Source: Candidatus Thalassolituus haligoni | GTDB lineage: Bacteria > Pseudomonadota > Gammaproteobacteria > Pseudomonadales > Oceanobacteraceae | NCBI RefSeq assembly: GCF_041222825.1 | Contig: NZ_CP139482.1 | Coordinates: forward strand, 3,663,501-3,727,500 | Length of the DNA: 64,000 nucleotides | Direction of reading: 5' to 3' | Shown here: positions 1-9,941 of the stretch, one piece after another | Position numbering within the stretch: the first letter of the stretch is position 1 | Layout of the letters: each line of letters begins with the position of its first letter | Notes under the pieces: generated by a model | Database searches by the model: none | Seen by the model: the letters and a program-made list of their open reading frames with translations, nothing else | Told to the model about the DNA's origin: nothing | Made by a program: the position numbers and the translations under genes

Positions 1-15
1 CATTAGATGGAGAAC

Positions 16-32
16 TTGGCGTGAGAATTGAA
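16..32 (+). promoter_or_regulatory. possible sigma-54 (-24/-12) promoter of eutA
   Basis: TTGGCGTGAGAATTGAA resembles the RpoN consensus (TGGCACG, 4 bases, TTGCW). The GG is at 18-19 and the -12 element begins with G at 30, but the second -12 base is A instead of C. It lies about 60 bases before the preferred eutA start. In Pseudomonas aeruginosa ethanolamine catabolism depends on RpoN and an enhancer-binding protein, which makes the match reasonable. No enhancer site can be checked because the window starts here. Confidence 0.3.
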
Positions 33-93
33 TATTCCTTTCAGGAAATTTAATTTCACAAAATTCCCCTCGCTAACCACACTGGGATCCTTC

Positions 94-1551
94 ATGGCGT
101 TTACCCAATCGGACTCCATTCGCTTGCTTGGACTGGACTTCGGCTCCACGACATCCAGCATGATGGTGGTGCAAGTCAGCCTTGGTAGACACAGCGTCAA
201 CGGTCGGATGAGCTATACCAACCCTACCCTGGTTTATCGCTCTCCGCCCTGCTTTACTCCCTTCCGTAACCAGCAAATCGATACCGAAATCTTGTTGCAG
301 CAGCTAACCGTCTGGATGCAGCAAGCACAACTGGATGTGTTTCCAGCCCATACCGGTGCCGCACTGATTACCGGTTTGGCAGCCCGCAGTGACAATGCCC
401 GAATTCTTAGCCGCATCATTGGTGAGCAGATTGGAGATGCCATGATTGCCACTGCCGATGACCCTGGGCTGGAGTCGTGGATGGCGTTTATGGGCAGCTG
501 CCAGCTGCTGAGCCGTTACTACTATGACCAGCCCGTGCTGAACCTCGATATCGGTGGTGGCACCACCAATCCAGCCTTGGGTATGGCCGGGAATGTGCAG
601 AGTTGTGGTTGTTATTACATTGGTGCGCGCCACTTCCGTTTTGAACCCGGCAGCTATCACCTGACCGGAATCTCATCTTACGGAACCCGATTATTGCGAC
701 AACTGGGCATCACCGCAGTACCGGCGGTTTTCGATAACAGCCTGCGCCAGCGCATCGTGCAGTGGATGGTGCGGAGTCTGGAGCAAATCGTTACAGGCAA
801 CGAAGCGGCAATTGACGATTATTTTCGCCAGTTGGCACTGCAGAACCAGGCCGGACTGGTCGGCCAGGAAGCGGCGCTGGTGACCTTCTCTGGTGGTGTC
901 GGCGAACTGATCTATCGTTTTCAGGATAGTGGCCGCTGGCCAGGAACCACCGAGTATGGCGACCTGGGGATTGATCTGGCTCAGGCGATCGTAGCGTCCC
1001 CGATTCTTTCTCGCACACTATCGGTACGCCCGGACAATGCCGGTCGAGCCACCGTACTGGGGCTGACGTTACACAGCTCGGATATTTCCGGCACCAGCCT
1101 CTACATCAGCAATCCAGAGTTATTACCACTCACTGACTTGCCGCTGTTATCGCACCTGGATCTGGATGCCAGCCAGGATCAGATCAGACAAGTGATGCGA
1201 TTGGCACAGGGTTGCCAGCGGGGGGCGGCCATTCGGATTGGTGTTGGCAACACGAATACCCAGCCAGCCTCCTTGCTACTCATTAAACAGTTTACCCGGC
1301 GGCTGAATAGCGCCAGAGACTGTGCCACCGGAGACGGTGCCGCCTTGTCTGCACCGCCACTGGTGTTATTACTCGAAAGCAATATTGGCAAGACCCTTGG
1401 CAACTACCTCAGCAATTGGGGGCAACGCCCGGAATCCTTGCTGGTTATCGACGAAATTCCCGACCGACAAGCCCAGTTTATTCATGTCGGTCGACCACTC
1501 AAACAGGTCGTACCGGTCTCTTTTTTCGGTATGAGTCAGGAGGCTAGCTGA
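94..1551 (+). CDS. eutA: ethanolamine ammonia-lyase reactivating factor EutA
   Basis: EutA is the ATP-dependent reactivase of ethanolamine ammonia-lyase: it removes damaged cobalamin so that fresh adenosylcobalamin can bind. It acts in the cytoplasm. The protein has actin/Hsp70-type phosphate-binding motifs, LGLDFGSTTS at residues 12-21 and DIGGGTTN at about 152-159, and a late GVGNTNTQPAS segment. The length of 485 aa is close to the 467 aa of the E. coli protein. I chose the ATG at 94 over the in-frame TTG at 28 because GGGA sits 6 bases upstream and the DFGST motif follows directly. The gene ends 2 bases before the fused eutBC gene, so the enzyme and its reactivase are co-translated. No microcompartment shell genes are visible. 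Identification is by motif and neighbour. Confidence 0.9.
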   Translation: MAFTQSDSIRLLGLDFGSTTSSMMVVQVSLGRHSVNGRMSYTNPTLVYRSPPCFTPFRNQQIDTEILLQQLTVWMQQAQLDVFPAHTGAALITGLAARSDNARILSRIIGEQIGDAMIATADDPGLESWMAFMGSCQLLSRYYYDQPVLNLDIGGGTTNPALGMAGNVQSCGCYYIGARHFRFEPGSYHLTGISSYGTRLLRQLGITAVPAVFDNSLRQRIVQWMVRSLEQIVTGNEAAIDDYFRQLALQNQAGLVGQEAALVTFSGGVGELIYRFQDSGRWPGTTEYGDLGIDLAQAIVASPILSRTLSVRPDNAGRATVLGLTLHSSDISGTSLYISNPELLPLTDLPLLSHLDLDASQDQIRQVMRLAQGCQRGAAIRIGVGNTNTQPASLLLIKQFTRRLNSARDCATGDGAALSAPPLVLLLESNIGKTLGNYLSNWGQRPESLLVIDEIPDRQAQFIHVGRPLKQVVPVSFFGMSQEAS

Positions 1552-1553
1552 CT

Positions 1554-3764
1554 ATGTCCATTTTTTGCCCAACCCCACTGCAACAGATTGATACCCCTGC
1601 CAGCACAGATCCCAAAGCGTACGACATTCTGCTAATGCAGAAGCATTACCGCTTTCGTAATCTGGCGCACTTGTTAGGGGCTGCGGATGTCAGCAAGGCC
1701 GGTGATCGTATCGCCGGATTGGCTGCCAGCGACGAAATTGAGCGTGAAGCAGCCCGTTCCCTGCTGTCCCAACAGACACTACAGCATCTTTACGATACCC
1801 CGCTGACCGACGCTGAAGGCCGTATCGACAGTGTGATGCGGGTCAATTACGACATAAATCCGGCCACCTTCAATACCTTGCGGCAACTGACTCTGGGTGA
1901 ATTAAAGGATCTTATGCTGGCCAGTAAAGGGCCGCGTATTCGTGAGATTGGCCAGGCGTTGACCGGAGTCATGGTCGCGGCAGTCACCAAGCTACTCGAC
2001 GTCCATGAGCTGATTCTGTTGGCCAAGCGCCTGAAAAATGGCGCGGCTGCTCAGGCACGAACCCGTGTTGGCCTGCCAGGCACCTTGTCCTCACGGTTGC
2101 AGCCAAACCACCCCACCGACAATCTCGCCGGGATCAGCCTGCTGACCTATGCCGGACTGTCGATGGGAGCCGGAGACGCACTACTGGGCCTCAACCCGGC
2201 GATTGATACCGTCGACAACATCAGCGCGGTATTACACCACCTAGACAGGTTGCGGCGGGAAACCGGTGCTCCAACCCAGATTTGTGTGCTGTCTCATATC
2301 AAAACCCAAATGGCCTGCCTGCAAGGCGGAGCGCCGGTGGAAATCATGTTCCAGAGCCTGGCGGGCACAGAGCGTACTCTGACCGACGAATTTGATGTCA
2401 CCGTTGAGCTGCTGGATCAGGCCTATGAGTTGATGCAAAACCACGGGCCACTGCGAGACTCTGGCGCAGAAAATGTTATGTACTTCGAAACCGGCCAAGG
2501 CAGTGAACTGACCTACAACAAGCACAACGGTCTGGATATGGCGACCTGTGAAGCCCTGTGCTACGGACTGGCACGTCGCTACCGCCCGTTTATGGTGAAT
2601 AACGTCACCGGATTTATTGGCCCTGAAACCCATCTTGATAATTTTGAAATGACCTACAGCTGTTTGCAGGATCATTTTATGGGCAAGTTAATGGGATTAC
2701 CCATGGGCATGGCCCCCTGCTTTACCCTGCATTCCCAGGTGACTGCCGAAGGCCAGCAAATGGCCACTGAGCTGCTTGCCGCAGCCGGGGCCAACTTTTT
2801 TATGGACGTTTACCTCGGTAACGACCGCATGCTGGCCTATTTCGATACCAGTGGCCACGACGACCAGACCTTGCGCGAGATTCACAACCTCGAACCAGCA
2901 CCCGAATACCTCAGCTGGGCAATGGCCAAAGGCATTTTCATACGCAATGAAGAGGGAGAACTGGAACGTGGGCCGAACTGGGGCAAACCAGAACAATTTT
3001 GTGCCTCAGAAAGTGATTATCAGCGTCTGCTGGAATCGGTACCAGCCGCTTATGGATTCGACAATGCCGGGCCACGTCCAAGCAATCAGGTTGCCCGTAC
3101 CCTGAGAAGCAATCAGGCGGTTGCCAGGGAGGCAATTTATGCCGACCTCAATGTCAATAAACTCACCGACGTACTGGGATTCCGCCAGTTGATCACTCGC
3201 GCCAACACCAGGGAAACGCATCTGTCCAACCCGGAAACCGGTGCTTATCTCGACACTCATTGCCGTTTGAGCCTGGTGCCAGAATTCACCGATGTCCAGA
3301 TTCTGGTGACCGATGGACTCAGTGCCGAGGCCATCCACCACAATATTGAGCAACTGCTACCCGTGCTTCAGGACGGTTTACAAAGCCAGGGCTATCGTTG
3401 TGGCCAGGCCGTTGTTTGTCAGTATGGCAGGGTCAAACTGGCGGAAGATATTGGCAATGCACTGCAGTCACGGCTGATCATCAATTTGATTGGTGAACGC
3501 CCTGGTGGTGATGCCATGGCGTCCCGAAGCATGTCGGCCTATCTGGCTTATCGCGTTGCAGATGAACACCAGCAGCAGGCTGCCATATTCAGTGGCAACC
3601 CGGACATCGAGTGGGAATACAGCGTTATTTCCAATATTTACCAGAAGGGGCTGCCAGCCACCGAAGCCGGTTCCGTCATTGCCGAAAAAGCGATTCAGAT
3701 ATTGACCCACGGCGCGGCAGGAAATCGTCTGGAAGCGCAGCTAAAACCGCATGTCGCCGCCTGA
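1554..3764 (+). CDS. eutBC: fused ethanolamine ammonia-lyase, EutB-EutC (large and small subunits in one chain)
   Basis: The enzyme splits ethanolamine into acetaldehyde and ammonia using adenosylcobalamin. Residues about 1-475 are EutB: RLQPNHPTDN (Arg181, Gln183), LNPAID (Asn214), YFETGQGSELT (Glu312) and GNDRMLAYF (Asp424) match the substrate-binding and catalytic residues known in the E. coli large subunit. Residues about 500-736 are EutC: AGPRPSNQ, VQILVTDGLSAEAI, YGRVKLAEDIG and LIGERPG match the cobalamin-binding small subunit. The roughly 90-residue variable N-terminal arm of E. coli EutC is missing; the linker is only about 25-30 residues. There is no stop or frameshift between the parts, and a strong AGGAGG at 1538-1543 precedes the ATG. 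In enterobacteria and Pseudomonas the two subunits are separate genes. The fusion is seen directly; retained activity is inferred from intact motifs. Confidence 0.93.
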   Translation: MSIFCPTPLQQIDTPASTDPKAYDILLMQKHYRFRNLAHLLGAADVSKAGDRIAGLAASDEIEREAARSLLSQQTLQHLYDTPLTDAEGRIDSVMRVNYDINPATFNTLRQLTLGELKDLMLASKGPRIREIGQALTGVMVAAVTKLLDVHELILLAKRLKNGAAAQARTRVGLPGTLSSRLQPNHPTDNLAGISLLTYAGLSMGAGDALLGLNPAIDTVDNISAVLHHLDRLRRETGAPTQICVLSHIKTQMACLQGGAPVEIMFQSLAGTERTLTDEFDVTVELLDQAYELMQNHGPLRDSGAENVMYFETGQGSELTYNKHNGLDMATCEALCYGLARRYRPFMVNNVTGFIGPETHLDNFEMTYSCLQDHFMGKLMGLPMGMAPCFTLHSQVTAEGQQMATELLAAAGANFFMDVYLGNDRMLAYFDTSGHDDQTLREIHNLEPAPEYLSWAMAKGIFIRNEEGELERGPNWGKPEQFCASESDYQRLLESVPAAYGFDNAGPRPSNQVARTLRSNQAVAREAIYADLNVNKLTDVLGFRQLITRANTRETHLSNPETGAYLDTHCRLSLVPEFTDVQILVTDGLSAEAIHHNIEQLLPVLQDGLQSQGYRCGQAVVCQYGRVKLAEDIGNALQSRLIINLIGERPGGDAMASRSMSAYLAYRVADEHQQQAAIFSGNPDIEWEYSVISNIYQKGLPATEAGSVIAEKAIQILTHGAAGNRLEAQLKPHVAA

Positions 3765-3884
3765 ACCGGATGGTTCGTTACGCCGGAAAAGGATTTCCGG
3801 CCACGCAGACTGATTGGTGGCTCATGCCCCTTTCTGCCCCTCTCCGGCATAAGGCGTCCGTAGCAAGTAGCAAATTACTGGCAT

Positions 3885-3911
3885 AAAAAAACCCGCTCGA
3901 AAGCGGGTTTT
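3885..3911 (-). terminator. rho-independent terminator of the alpha operon (after rplQ)
   Basis: On the minus strand the stem CCCGCT/AGCGGG with a four-base TTCG loop is followed by a run of T, 20 bases after the rplQ stop. The plus-strand reading has only a short T run, so it may weakly stop transcription from eutBC too. Confidence 0.85.
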
Positions 3912-3929
3912 CAGGAAGAGCAGCCAATA

Positions 3930-4337
3930 TTACTCAGCTGCATCATCCTCGACTTCTACAATGTCTTCTGCATCAACAACCGGACGATCGACCAGCTCTA
4001 CATACGCCATAGGCGCAGCATCACCAGAACGGAAACCGCATTTTAAAATACGGATATAACCGCCTGGACGAGCTTGGTAACGAGGACCGAGTTCGTTAAA
4101 CAGTTTACCAACAGCTTCTTTGCTGCGGGTACGAGAGAACGCCAGACGACGGTTTGCAACTGAATCTTCTTTAGCCAGAGTGATCAGTGGCTCAGCAACG
4201 CGGCGCAGTTCTTTCGCTTTTGGCAGAGTCGTTTTAATGACTTCATGTTCGAACAGGCTCACCGCCATGTTTTTCAACATGGCTTGACGGTGTGCGCTGG
4301 TACGATTGAAGTGACGACCACTTTTACGATGACGCAT
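3930..4337 (-). CDS. rplQ: 50S ribosomal protein L17
   Basis: Large-subunit protein near the exit tunnel and last gene of the alpha operon. The 135-aa protein starts [17 protein letters not shown], the family signature; it is slightly longer than the 127 aa of E. coli because of an acidic tail ([14 protein letters not shown]). It follows rpoA by 31 bases and is closed by a terminator. Confidence 0.97.
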   Translation of the reverse strand: MRHRKSGRHFNRTSAHRQAMLKNMAVSLFEHEVIKTTLPKAKELRRVAEPLITLAKEDSVANRRLAFSRTRSKEAVGKLFNELGPRYQARPGGYIRILKCGFRSGDAAPMAYVELVDRPVVDAEDIVEVEDDAAE

Positions 4338-4368
4338 GGTTTAATTCCTTACTAACTGAACGCTCAGC

Positions 4369-5370
4369 TTACGCGAGCACTTTGTCGTCGTTACGGAGGC
4401 TGGCGGGTGGCCAGTTCTCCAGATGCATACCCAACGACAGGCCACGGGAAGCAAGAACGTCTTTGATTTCAGTCAGAGACTTTTTACCCAGGTTAGGAGT
4501 CTTCAACAGCTCAACTTCAGTGCGCTGGATCAGATCGCCGATGTAGTAAATATTTTCTGCTTTCAAACAGTTGGCGGAGCGGACGGTCAACTCCAGATCG
4601 TCGACAGGACGCAGCAGAATAGGATCAATCTCTTCTTCTTCGCGTACCTGTTCAACTACCTCATCGTTCTCAAGATTGACGAAGATAGCCAGCTGTTGTT
4701 GCAAGATGGTCGCGGAACGACGGATCGCTTCTTCCGGATCAATAGTGCCATTGGTTTCCAGATCGATAACCAGCTTGTCCAGGTCTGTACGTTGTTCCAC
4801 ACGAGCGCTATCGACGCTGTATGAAACCCGCTTGACCGGGCTGTAAGTGGCATCCAGCTGAAGTTTACCAATTGCCTTGGTTTCCTCGTCATTCTGGTAG
4901 CGAGATTCGACGGTTTCATAACCGCGACCTGAAGCGACCTTAATGGTCATCTTCAGCTCGGCACCTTCACCCAAATGGGCAATGACGTGGTCCGGGTTGA
5001 CAATATCAACACCATGATCCAGTTGAATATCGGCAGCTGTAACCGTCGCCGGGCCAGTTTTGGCCAGAGTCAGGTTCGCTTCGTCGCGCTCATGCAATTT
5101 GACTGCAACACCTTTCAGGTTCAGCAGGATTTCAATAACATCCTGTTGAATACCTTCAATTGCGCTGTACTCGTGCAATACGCCGTCGATTTCACACTCG
5201 ACAATGGCCGCACCCGGCATTGATGACAGCAGGATACGACGCAGGGCTGCGCCCAGTGTGTGACCAAATCCGCGTTCCAGAGGCTCAAGAGTGACCTTGG
5301 CATGGGTACCGCTAACTTCGTCTACCTGGATGTTACGAGGTGTCAAAAATTCATTAACTGCACGCTGCAT
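4369..5370 (-). CDS. rpoA: DNA-directed RNA polymerase alpha subunit
   Basis: Alpha dimer scaffold for RNA polymerase assembly. The N-terminal assembly domain spans about residues 1-235. The C-terminal DNA-binding domain (about 250-320) contains [18 protein letters not shown], the helix with the conserved Arg that touches UP elements, and [13 protein letters not shown]. The 333-aa length is typical of gammaproteobacteria (E. coli 329). It lies between rpsD and rplQ as usual. Confidence 0.98.
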   Translation of the reverse strand: MQRAVNEFLTPRNIQVDEVSGTHAKVTLEPLERGFGHTLGAALRRILLSSMPGAAIVECEIDGVLHEYSAIEGIQQDVIEILLNLKGVAVKLHERDEANLTLAKTGPATVTAADIQLDHGVDIVNPDHVIAHLGEGAELKMTIKVASGRGYETVESRYQNDEETKAIGKLQLDATYSPVKRVSYSVDSARVEQRTDLDKLVIDLETNGTIDPEEAIRRSATILQQQLAIFVNLENDEVVEQVREEEEIDPILLRPVDDLELTVRSANCLKAENIYYIGDLIQRTEVELLKTPNLGKKSLTEIKDVLASRGLSLGMHLENWPPASLRNDDKVLA

Positions 5371-5391
5371 AGCTGCCCTTAAGCTCCTCTA

Positions 5392-6012
5392 TTATTTGGA
5401 GTAAAGTTCCACGATCAGGTTTTCGTTGATTTCCGCAGGGAGATCAGCGCGTTCCGGAACATTGGTAAAAGTACCTTCCATCTTGCCGGAATCGACATGG
5501 ATCCATGCGCAATCACTGCGCTGACCAGCCAGTTCCAGAGCAGTCTTGATACGATCCTGGTTTTTCGATTTTTCGCGAATCGCAACCACATCGCCAGTTT
5601 GCACCTGGTAAGACGGAATATTAACAGTACGTCCGTTAACGGTTACTGCCTTGTGAGAAACCAGCTGACGCGATTCCGCACGGGTAGAACCAAACCCCAT
5701 ACGGTAAACAACGTTGTCCAGACGGGATTCCAGCAATTGCAGCAGGTTTTCACCCGTTGCACCTTTACGGCGCGCTGCTTCTTTGTAGTAGCTACGGAAC
5801 TGCTTTTCCAGAATGCCGTACAAACGGCGGACTTTCTGCTTTTCACGCAGCTGCAAACCATAGTCAGACAGACGACCACGACCTGCGCCATGAACACCTG
5901 GCTTGGTTTCAAGCTTGCATTTTGTATCGAGTGCGCGAATGCCGCTTTTCAGGAACAGATCAGTTCCTTCACGACGAGACAGCTTACACTTGGGACCAAT
6001 ATAACGTGCCAT
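5392..6012 (-). CDS. rpsD: 30S ribosomal protein S4
   Basis: Primary 16S rRNA binding protein; in E. coli it is also the translational repressor of the alpha operon. The 206 aa begin [18 protein letters not shown] and contain the S4 RNA-binding domain at about residues 95-160 ([20 protein letters not shown]). It does not have the four-cysteine zinc knuckle of C+ S4 proteins. It is spaced 12 bases from rpsK. Confidence 0.98.
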   Translation of the reverse strand: MARYIGPKCKLSRREGTDLFLKSGIRALDTKCKLETKPGVHGAGRGRLSDYGLQLREKQKVRRLYGILEKQFRSYYKEAARRKGATGENLLQLLESRLDNVVYRMGFGSTRAESRQLVSHKAVTVNGRTVNIPSYQVQTGDVVAIREKSKNQDRIKTALELAGQRSDCAWIHVDSGKMEGTFTNVPERADLPAEINENLIVELYSK

Positions 6013-6024
6013 AATTCTGCCTCC

Positions 6025-6414
6025 TTATACGCGACGCTTCTTAGGTGGACGACAGCCGTTATGAGGAATCGGAGTCACGTCTGTGATGTTGGATATTTTG
6101 TATCCACATGCATTCAGAGCGCGAACTGCAGATTCACGGCCAGGACCTGGACCTTTAACTTCAACGTCCAGATTCTTCAGGCCATACTCTTTGGCAGCTT
6201 CACCAGCACGTTCTGCTGCCACCTGAGCGGCAAAAGGAGTGCTCTTACGAGAACCACGGAAACCAGAGCCACCGGCAGTAGCCCAGGACAATGCATTGCC
6301 CTGACGGTCGGTGATGGTCACAATGGTGTTGTTAAAAGAGGCGTGGATATGGGCAATGCCATCCACTACCTGCTTTTTAACCTTTTTCTTGGTTGATCTT
6401 TGTGGCTTAGCCAT
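6025..6414 (-). CDS. rpsK: 30S ribosomal protein S11
   Basis: Platform protein of the small subunit, 129 aa as in E. coli. Conserved segments include [17 protein letters not shown], the glycine-rich [13 protein letters not shown] and the C-terminal [18 protein letters not shown]. It follows rpsM after 80 bases. Confidence 0.98.
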   Translation of the reverse strand: MAKPQRSTKKKVKKQVVDGIAHIHASFNNTIVTITDRQGNALSWATAGGSGFRGSRKSTPFAAQVAAERAGEAAKEYGLKNLDVEVKGPGPGRESAVRALNACGYKISNITDVTPIPHNGCRPPKKRRV

Positions 6415-6494
6415 TTTTTACAATCCTGCTTTTAATATCAACACTGCAACAAGTGAATGCAGCTACACTAAAAGTCCAACCCGGTAATCAGTGA

Positions 6495-6851
6495 TTACTT
6501 ACGGATTGGCTTGCGCGGGCCCTTACGGGTACGAGCATTTGTTTTAGTACGCTGACCGCGAAGAGGCAGGCTACGACGGTGGCGAATACCGCGGAAGCAA
6601 CCCATGTCCATCAAACGCTTGATGTTCATTTGTACTTCACGACGCAGATCGCCTTCGACCGTAAACTTAGCAACTTCATTACGGATAATGTCCAGCTGAT
6701 CTTCGCTCAGAGAACCAATTTTGGTGCTCTCTGCGATGCCTGTAGCGGCACAGATTTGCTGGGCAGTGGTCTTACCAATGCCAAAAACATAGGTCAGAGA
6801 AATCACTGCATGCTTGTTGTCAGGAATATTGACACCGGCAATACGGGCCAT
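6495..6851 (-). CDS. rpsM: 30S ribosomal protein S13
   Basis: Head protein of the 30S subunit that contacts the large subunit and P-site tRNA. The 118 aa match E. coli length; signatures are [19 protein letters not shown], the helix-hairpin [12 protein letters not shown] and the basic tail [15 protein letters not shown]. First gene of the alpha group, preceded by a long hairpin at 6897-6927. Confidence 0.98.
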   Translation of the reverse strand: MARIAGVNIPDNKHAVISLTYVFGIGKTTAQQICAATGIAESTKIGSLSEDQLDIIRNEVAKFTVEGDLRREVQMNIKRLMDMGCFRGIRHRRSLPLRGQRTKTNARTRKGPRKPIRK

Positions 6852-6896
6852 GTCTAACTCCGTTACACTTACTTGATGAAAGGGCGCGAGATACTA

Positions 6897-6927
6897 CAAG
6901 TAGCTTGCATAAAATGCAAGCTACTTG
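6897..6927 (-). other. perfect 14-bp stem-loop between rpmJ and rpsM
   Basis: CAAGTAGCTTGCAT at 6897-6910 and its exact complement at 6914-6927 enclose a 3-base loop. No T run follows on either side, so it is not a standard terminator. It sits exactly at the border of the spc and alpha operons and could be an RNase III processing site or a regulator-binding structure. Confidence 0.75.
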
Positions 6928-6954
6928 TTAACCACACCCGCCGTGCCAGGAGAA

Positions 6955-7068
6955 TTAACCCTGACGTTGTTTGTGCTTGGGATCTGTACAGATCACGCGC
7001 ACGCTGCCGTTTCGACGAATGATTTTGCATTCACGGCACATTTTTTTAACAGACGCACGTACTTTCAT
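6955..7068 (-). CDS. rpmJ: 50S ribosomal protein L36
   Basis: A 37-codon gene between secY and rpsM. The translation begins [19 protein letters not shown] and ends DPKHKQRQG. Cys11, Cys14, Cys27 and His32 form the zinc site, so this is the zinc-binding (C+) form of L36. The start is ATG at 7068, with an AGGAGA-like site just before it; it lies 20 bases downstream of the secY stop. Confidence 0.96.
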   Translation of the reverse strand: MKVRASVKKMCRECKIIRRNGSVRVICTDPKHKQRQG

Positions 7069-7088
7069 GACAGTCTCCTAAAATGGCC

Positions 7089-8417
7089 TCAGCGATTAGC
7101 CGAGCCCATATTTTTCAAGTTCGCTTTCTTCATCAGGGATTCATACTGATGAGACATCAGATGTGATTGCACCTGCGCCATAAAATCCATAACCACAACC
7201 ACTACGATCAGCAGTGATGTACCGCCAAAGTAGAAAGGCACATCTGCTGCAACCACCAGAAACTGGGGCAACAAACAGACAGACGCAATATAAAGAGAAC
7301 CAAACAGGGTCAGGCGACCCAATACGGTGTCAATATATTTGGCGGTCTGGATTCCGGGACGAATCCCTGGAATGAAAGCACCGGATTTTTTCAGGTTTTC
7401 TGCGACATCTTTCGGGTTAAACATCAACGCCGTATAGAAATAGCAGAAGAAAATAATACCGGCAGCAAACAATACGATATAAAGCGGCTGGCTAGGTGCC
7501 AGAGCCAGGCTAATGTCCTGGAGCCATTCCATGCCTTCGCCCTTGCCAAACCATTGCCCCAGAGATGCCGGGAACAACAGCAAGCTTGATGCGAAAATCG
7601 CAGGAATAACACCCGCCATATTCAGCTTGAGTGGAAGATGGCTGCTTTGGGCACCCATCATCTGACGGTTACCCATCTGGCGCTTGGCATAGTTGATGGT
7701 GATACGGCGTTGACCCCGTTCTACAAAGACAACGAAAGCTATAACCGCTACTGCCAAAGCAGCAATCACCAGCAACAACAGAATATTCAAATCGCCCTGG
7801 CGGGCAGATTCAAAGGCCTGTCCAATCGCGCTGGGCAAACCGGCAACAATACCGGCGAAAATCAGAATGGATATACCATTACCAATACCACGCTCGGTTA
7901 CCTGTTCGCCCAACCACATCATAAAGACGGCACCCGCCACAAAGGAGGGTACTGCTGCGATATAAAAATCGATACCAGAAGAGAAGGTAACACCCTGCCC
8001 TGCCAGTCCTGCTGAAACACCGAACGCTTGTACGGTGGCCAGCAAGACAGTGCCGTAGCGGGTGTATTGGGTAATCTTGCGACGACCCGATTCACCTTCC
8101 TTCTTTAGCTGCTCAAGCTGAGGGCTCACCGCCGTCAGCAATTGCATGATAATGGACGCGGAAATGTACGGCATGATCCCGAGCGCAAGAATACTCATAC
8201 GCTCCAGTGCGCCGCCGGAAAACATGTTGAACATTTCCAGGATAGTGCCCTGATTCTGTTCAAACAACCGTGCCAGCGCTTCCGGGTTAATCCCTGGTAC
8301 CGGAATATGGGTACCAATCCGATATACAACAATTGCCAGGAGTACAAACCGGATCCGGGAGAAAAGTTCTCCCAAACCCTTGTTCATTCCTTGTGGTAGT
8401 GAGCCTTGAGTAGCCAT
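7089..8417 (-). CDS. secY: preprotein translocase subunit SecY
   Basis: Ten-helix channel of the Sec translocon in the inner membrane, working with SecE (encoded at 56761-57129) and SecG. The 442 aa include the first helix region [15 protein letters not shown], the plug-proximal [10 protein letters not shown] and the cytoplasmic loop [22 protein letters not shown]. Its ATG overlaps the rplO stop by one base (TAATG), giving translational coupling. Confidence 0.98.
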   Translation of the reverse strand: MATQGSLPQGMNKGLGELFSRIRFVLLAIVVYRIGTHIPVPGINPEALARLFEQNQGTILEMFNMFSGGALERMSILALGIMPYISASIIMQLLTAVSPQLEQLKKEGESGRRKITQYTRYGTVLLATVQAFGVSAGLAGQGVTFSSGIDFYIAAVPSFVAGAVFMMWLGEQVTERGIGNGISILIFAGIVAGLPSAIGQAFESARQGDLNILLLLVIAALAVAVIAFVVFVERGQRRITINYAKRQMGNRQMMGAQSSHLPLKLNMAGVIPAIFASSLLLFPASLGQWFGKGEGMEWLQDISLALAPSQPLYIVLFAAGIIFFCYFYTALMFNPKDVAENLKKSGAFIPGIRPGIQTAKYIDTVLGRLTLFGSLYIASVCLLPQFLVVAADVPFYFGGTSLLIVVVVVMDFMAQVQSHLMSHQYESLMKKANLKNMGSANR

Positions 8418-8851
8418 TAGTCTTCGACCTTACCGCCTGCTGCTTCAATGGCAGCGCGAGCGCCTTTAGTGACTTTCAGACCTTTAACAGTCACAGCCTT
8501 GCTGATTTCGCCAGACAGGATAACGCGACCTTCTTTAAACTTGTCGCCAATCACGTCTGCTGCTTTCAGTGCTGCCAGATCTACGACATCGCCTTCTACC
8601 AAAGACAGTTCGTTGAGACGAATCTCTGCAACGTACTGGGCTTTACGGGAAGTAAAGCCAAACTTTGGCAAACGACGGTGGATAGGCATCTGACCACCTT
8701 CGAAACCGGGTGCAACGCTGCCACCAGAACGGGATTTCATCCCCTTGTGACCACGACCACCGGTTTTACCCAAACCAGAACCGATACCACGGCCAACGCG
8801 CTTACGCGATGGCTTGGAACCAGGAGCAGGGCTCAATTCATTGAGGCGCAT
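8417..8851 (-). CDS. rplO: 50S ribosomal protein L15
   Basis: 144 aa, as in E. coli. Starts [20 protein letters not shown], with the family glycine-rich [13 protein letters not shown] segment. An upstream in-frame ATG at 8866 lies inside the end of rpmD and would add five residues; the conserved MRLN start at 8851 is preferred. It lies 1 base from rpmD and overlaps secY by 1 base. Confidence 0.97.
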   Translation of the reverse strand: MRLNELSPAPGSKPSRKRVGRGIGSGLGKTGGRGHKGMKSRSGGSVAPGFEGGQMPIHRRLPKFGFTSRKAQYVAEIRLNELSLVEGDVVDLAALKAADVIGDKFKEGRVILSGEISKAVTVKGLKVTKGARAAIEAAGGKVED

Positions 8852-8852
8852 A

Positions 8853-9038
8853 TTACTCCCCTTCAACCTTAACCATGTATTGAACTTGGTTGATCATGCC
8901 GCGAATGGAAGGAGTATCTTCCAGTTCAACAGTATGACCAATCCGACGCAGGCCCAGACCTTTCATGGTTTCGCGGTGCTTTGGCAGTTTGCCAATAGTG
9001 CTGCGAGTCTGGGTAACCTTTACAGTTTTCTTTTCCAT
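8853..9038 (-). CDS. rpmD: 50S ribosomal protein L30
   Basis: Short 61-aa protein with the family pattern [20 protein letters not shown] and [20 protein letters not shown]. It sits between rpsE and rplO as in other gammaproteobacterial spc operons. Confidence 0.97.
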   Translation of the reverse strand: MEKKTVKVTQTRSTIGKLPKHRETMKGLGLRRIGHTVELEDTPSIRGMINQVQYMVKVEGE

Positions 9039-9044
9039 ATCGAA

Positions 9045-9569
9045 TTACCCCAGAATTTCTTCAACAGTCTTGCCGCGTTTTGCCGCCACCTCTTCAGGTG
9101 ACTTCATTTGCGCCAGGCCATTAAAGGTTGCACGAACCACGTTGTTTGGGTTAGTAGAACCGTAGCACTTGGCCAGTACGTTCTTGACACCAACCATCTC
9201 CAGTACTGCACGCATCGCACCACCGGCAATAATACCGGTACCTTCAGATGCTGGCTGCATATAAACCTGTGCACCGGAGTGACGGGCTTTAATCGGATAC
9301 TGAAGCGTGTTGCCATCCAGCTGCACAGTGATCATGTTGCGTTTGGCTTGTTCCATAGCTTTTTGAATTGCCATTGGAACCTCGCGGGATTTACCGCGAC
9401 CAAAGCCGACACGACCATTGCCATCACCAACCACAGTCAGAGCAGTGAAGGCGAAAATACGACCACCTTTTACTACTTTGGCTACACGGTTAACCTGAAC
9501 CAGTTTTTCCTGGAATTCACTTTCTGAGCGATCGTTGTTGCGATCGTTATTACGTTCGTTATTTGCCAT
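9045..9569 (-). CDS. rpsE: 30S ribosomal protein S5
   Basis: Decoding-fidelity protein of the 30S body. The 174 aa contain [21 protein letters not shown] core (here [19 protein letters not shown]), [15 protein letters not shown] and [18 protein letters not shown]. The N terminus has a small asparagine-rich tandem repeat, [12 protein letters not shown], not present in E. coli S5; it is encoded by near-repeats at about 9530-9565. Spaced 6 bases from rpmD. Confidence 0.98.
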   Translation of the reverse strand: MANNERNNDRNNDRSESEFQEKLVQVNRVAKVVKGGRIFAFTALTVVGDGNGRVGFGRGKSREVPMAIQKAMEQAKRNMITVQLDGNTLQYPIKARHSGAQVYMQPASEGTGIIAGGAMRAVLEMVGVKNVLAKCYGSTNPNNVVRATFNGLAQMKSPEEVAAKRGKTVEEILG

Positions 9570-9580
9570 GATCTTTACCC

Positions 9581-9931
9581 TTAGAATTCGAGGCCGTTTT
9601 CACGAGCCGCGTCAGCCAGAGCCTTGATGCGACCATGGTATCTAAAACCGGAACGATCGAAAGCGACCTTGGTAATACCGGCGGCTTTTGCACGCTCAGC
9701 AATCAACTGACCCACTTTCGTGGCAGCACTGACGTTACCAGTTAAATCGTTACGCAGATCTGCTTCTACTGTAGAAGCCGTTGCAAGGACGCTAGCGCCA
9801 TTGGCAGCGATGATCTGAGCATAAATGTGTCGGGGTGTACGGTGTACACACAGACGAACCGCGCTTTTTTCACGGATATTTATCCGGGTTTTCTGGGCAC
9901 GGCGCAGACGAGCTGTTTTCTTCTCATTCAT
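9581..9931 (-). CDS. rplR: 50S ribosomal protein L18
   Basis: 5S rRNA-binding protein of the central protuberance, 116 aa (E. coli 117). Family landmarks are the basic N terminus [33 protein letters not shown] and the end [20 protein letters not shown]. Confidence 0.97.
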   Translation of the reverse strand: MNEKKTARLRRAQKTRINIREKSAVRLCVHRTPRHIYAQIIAANGASVLATASTVEADLRNDLTGNVSAATKVGQLIAERAKAAGITKVAFDRSGFRYHGRIKALADAARENGLEF

Positions 9932-9941
9932 GGCCTAGACC

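Noticed and set aside
3782..3801. 8-bp perfect hairpin after eutBC as a terminator
   Set aside because: Stem GCCGGAAA/TTTCCGGC with loop AGGA is real but is not followed by a T run on either strand, so it is not listed as a terminator.
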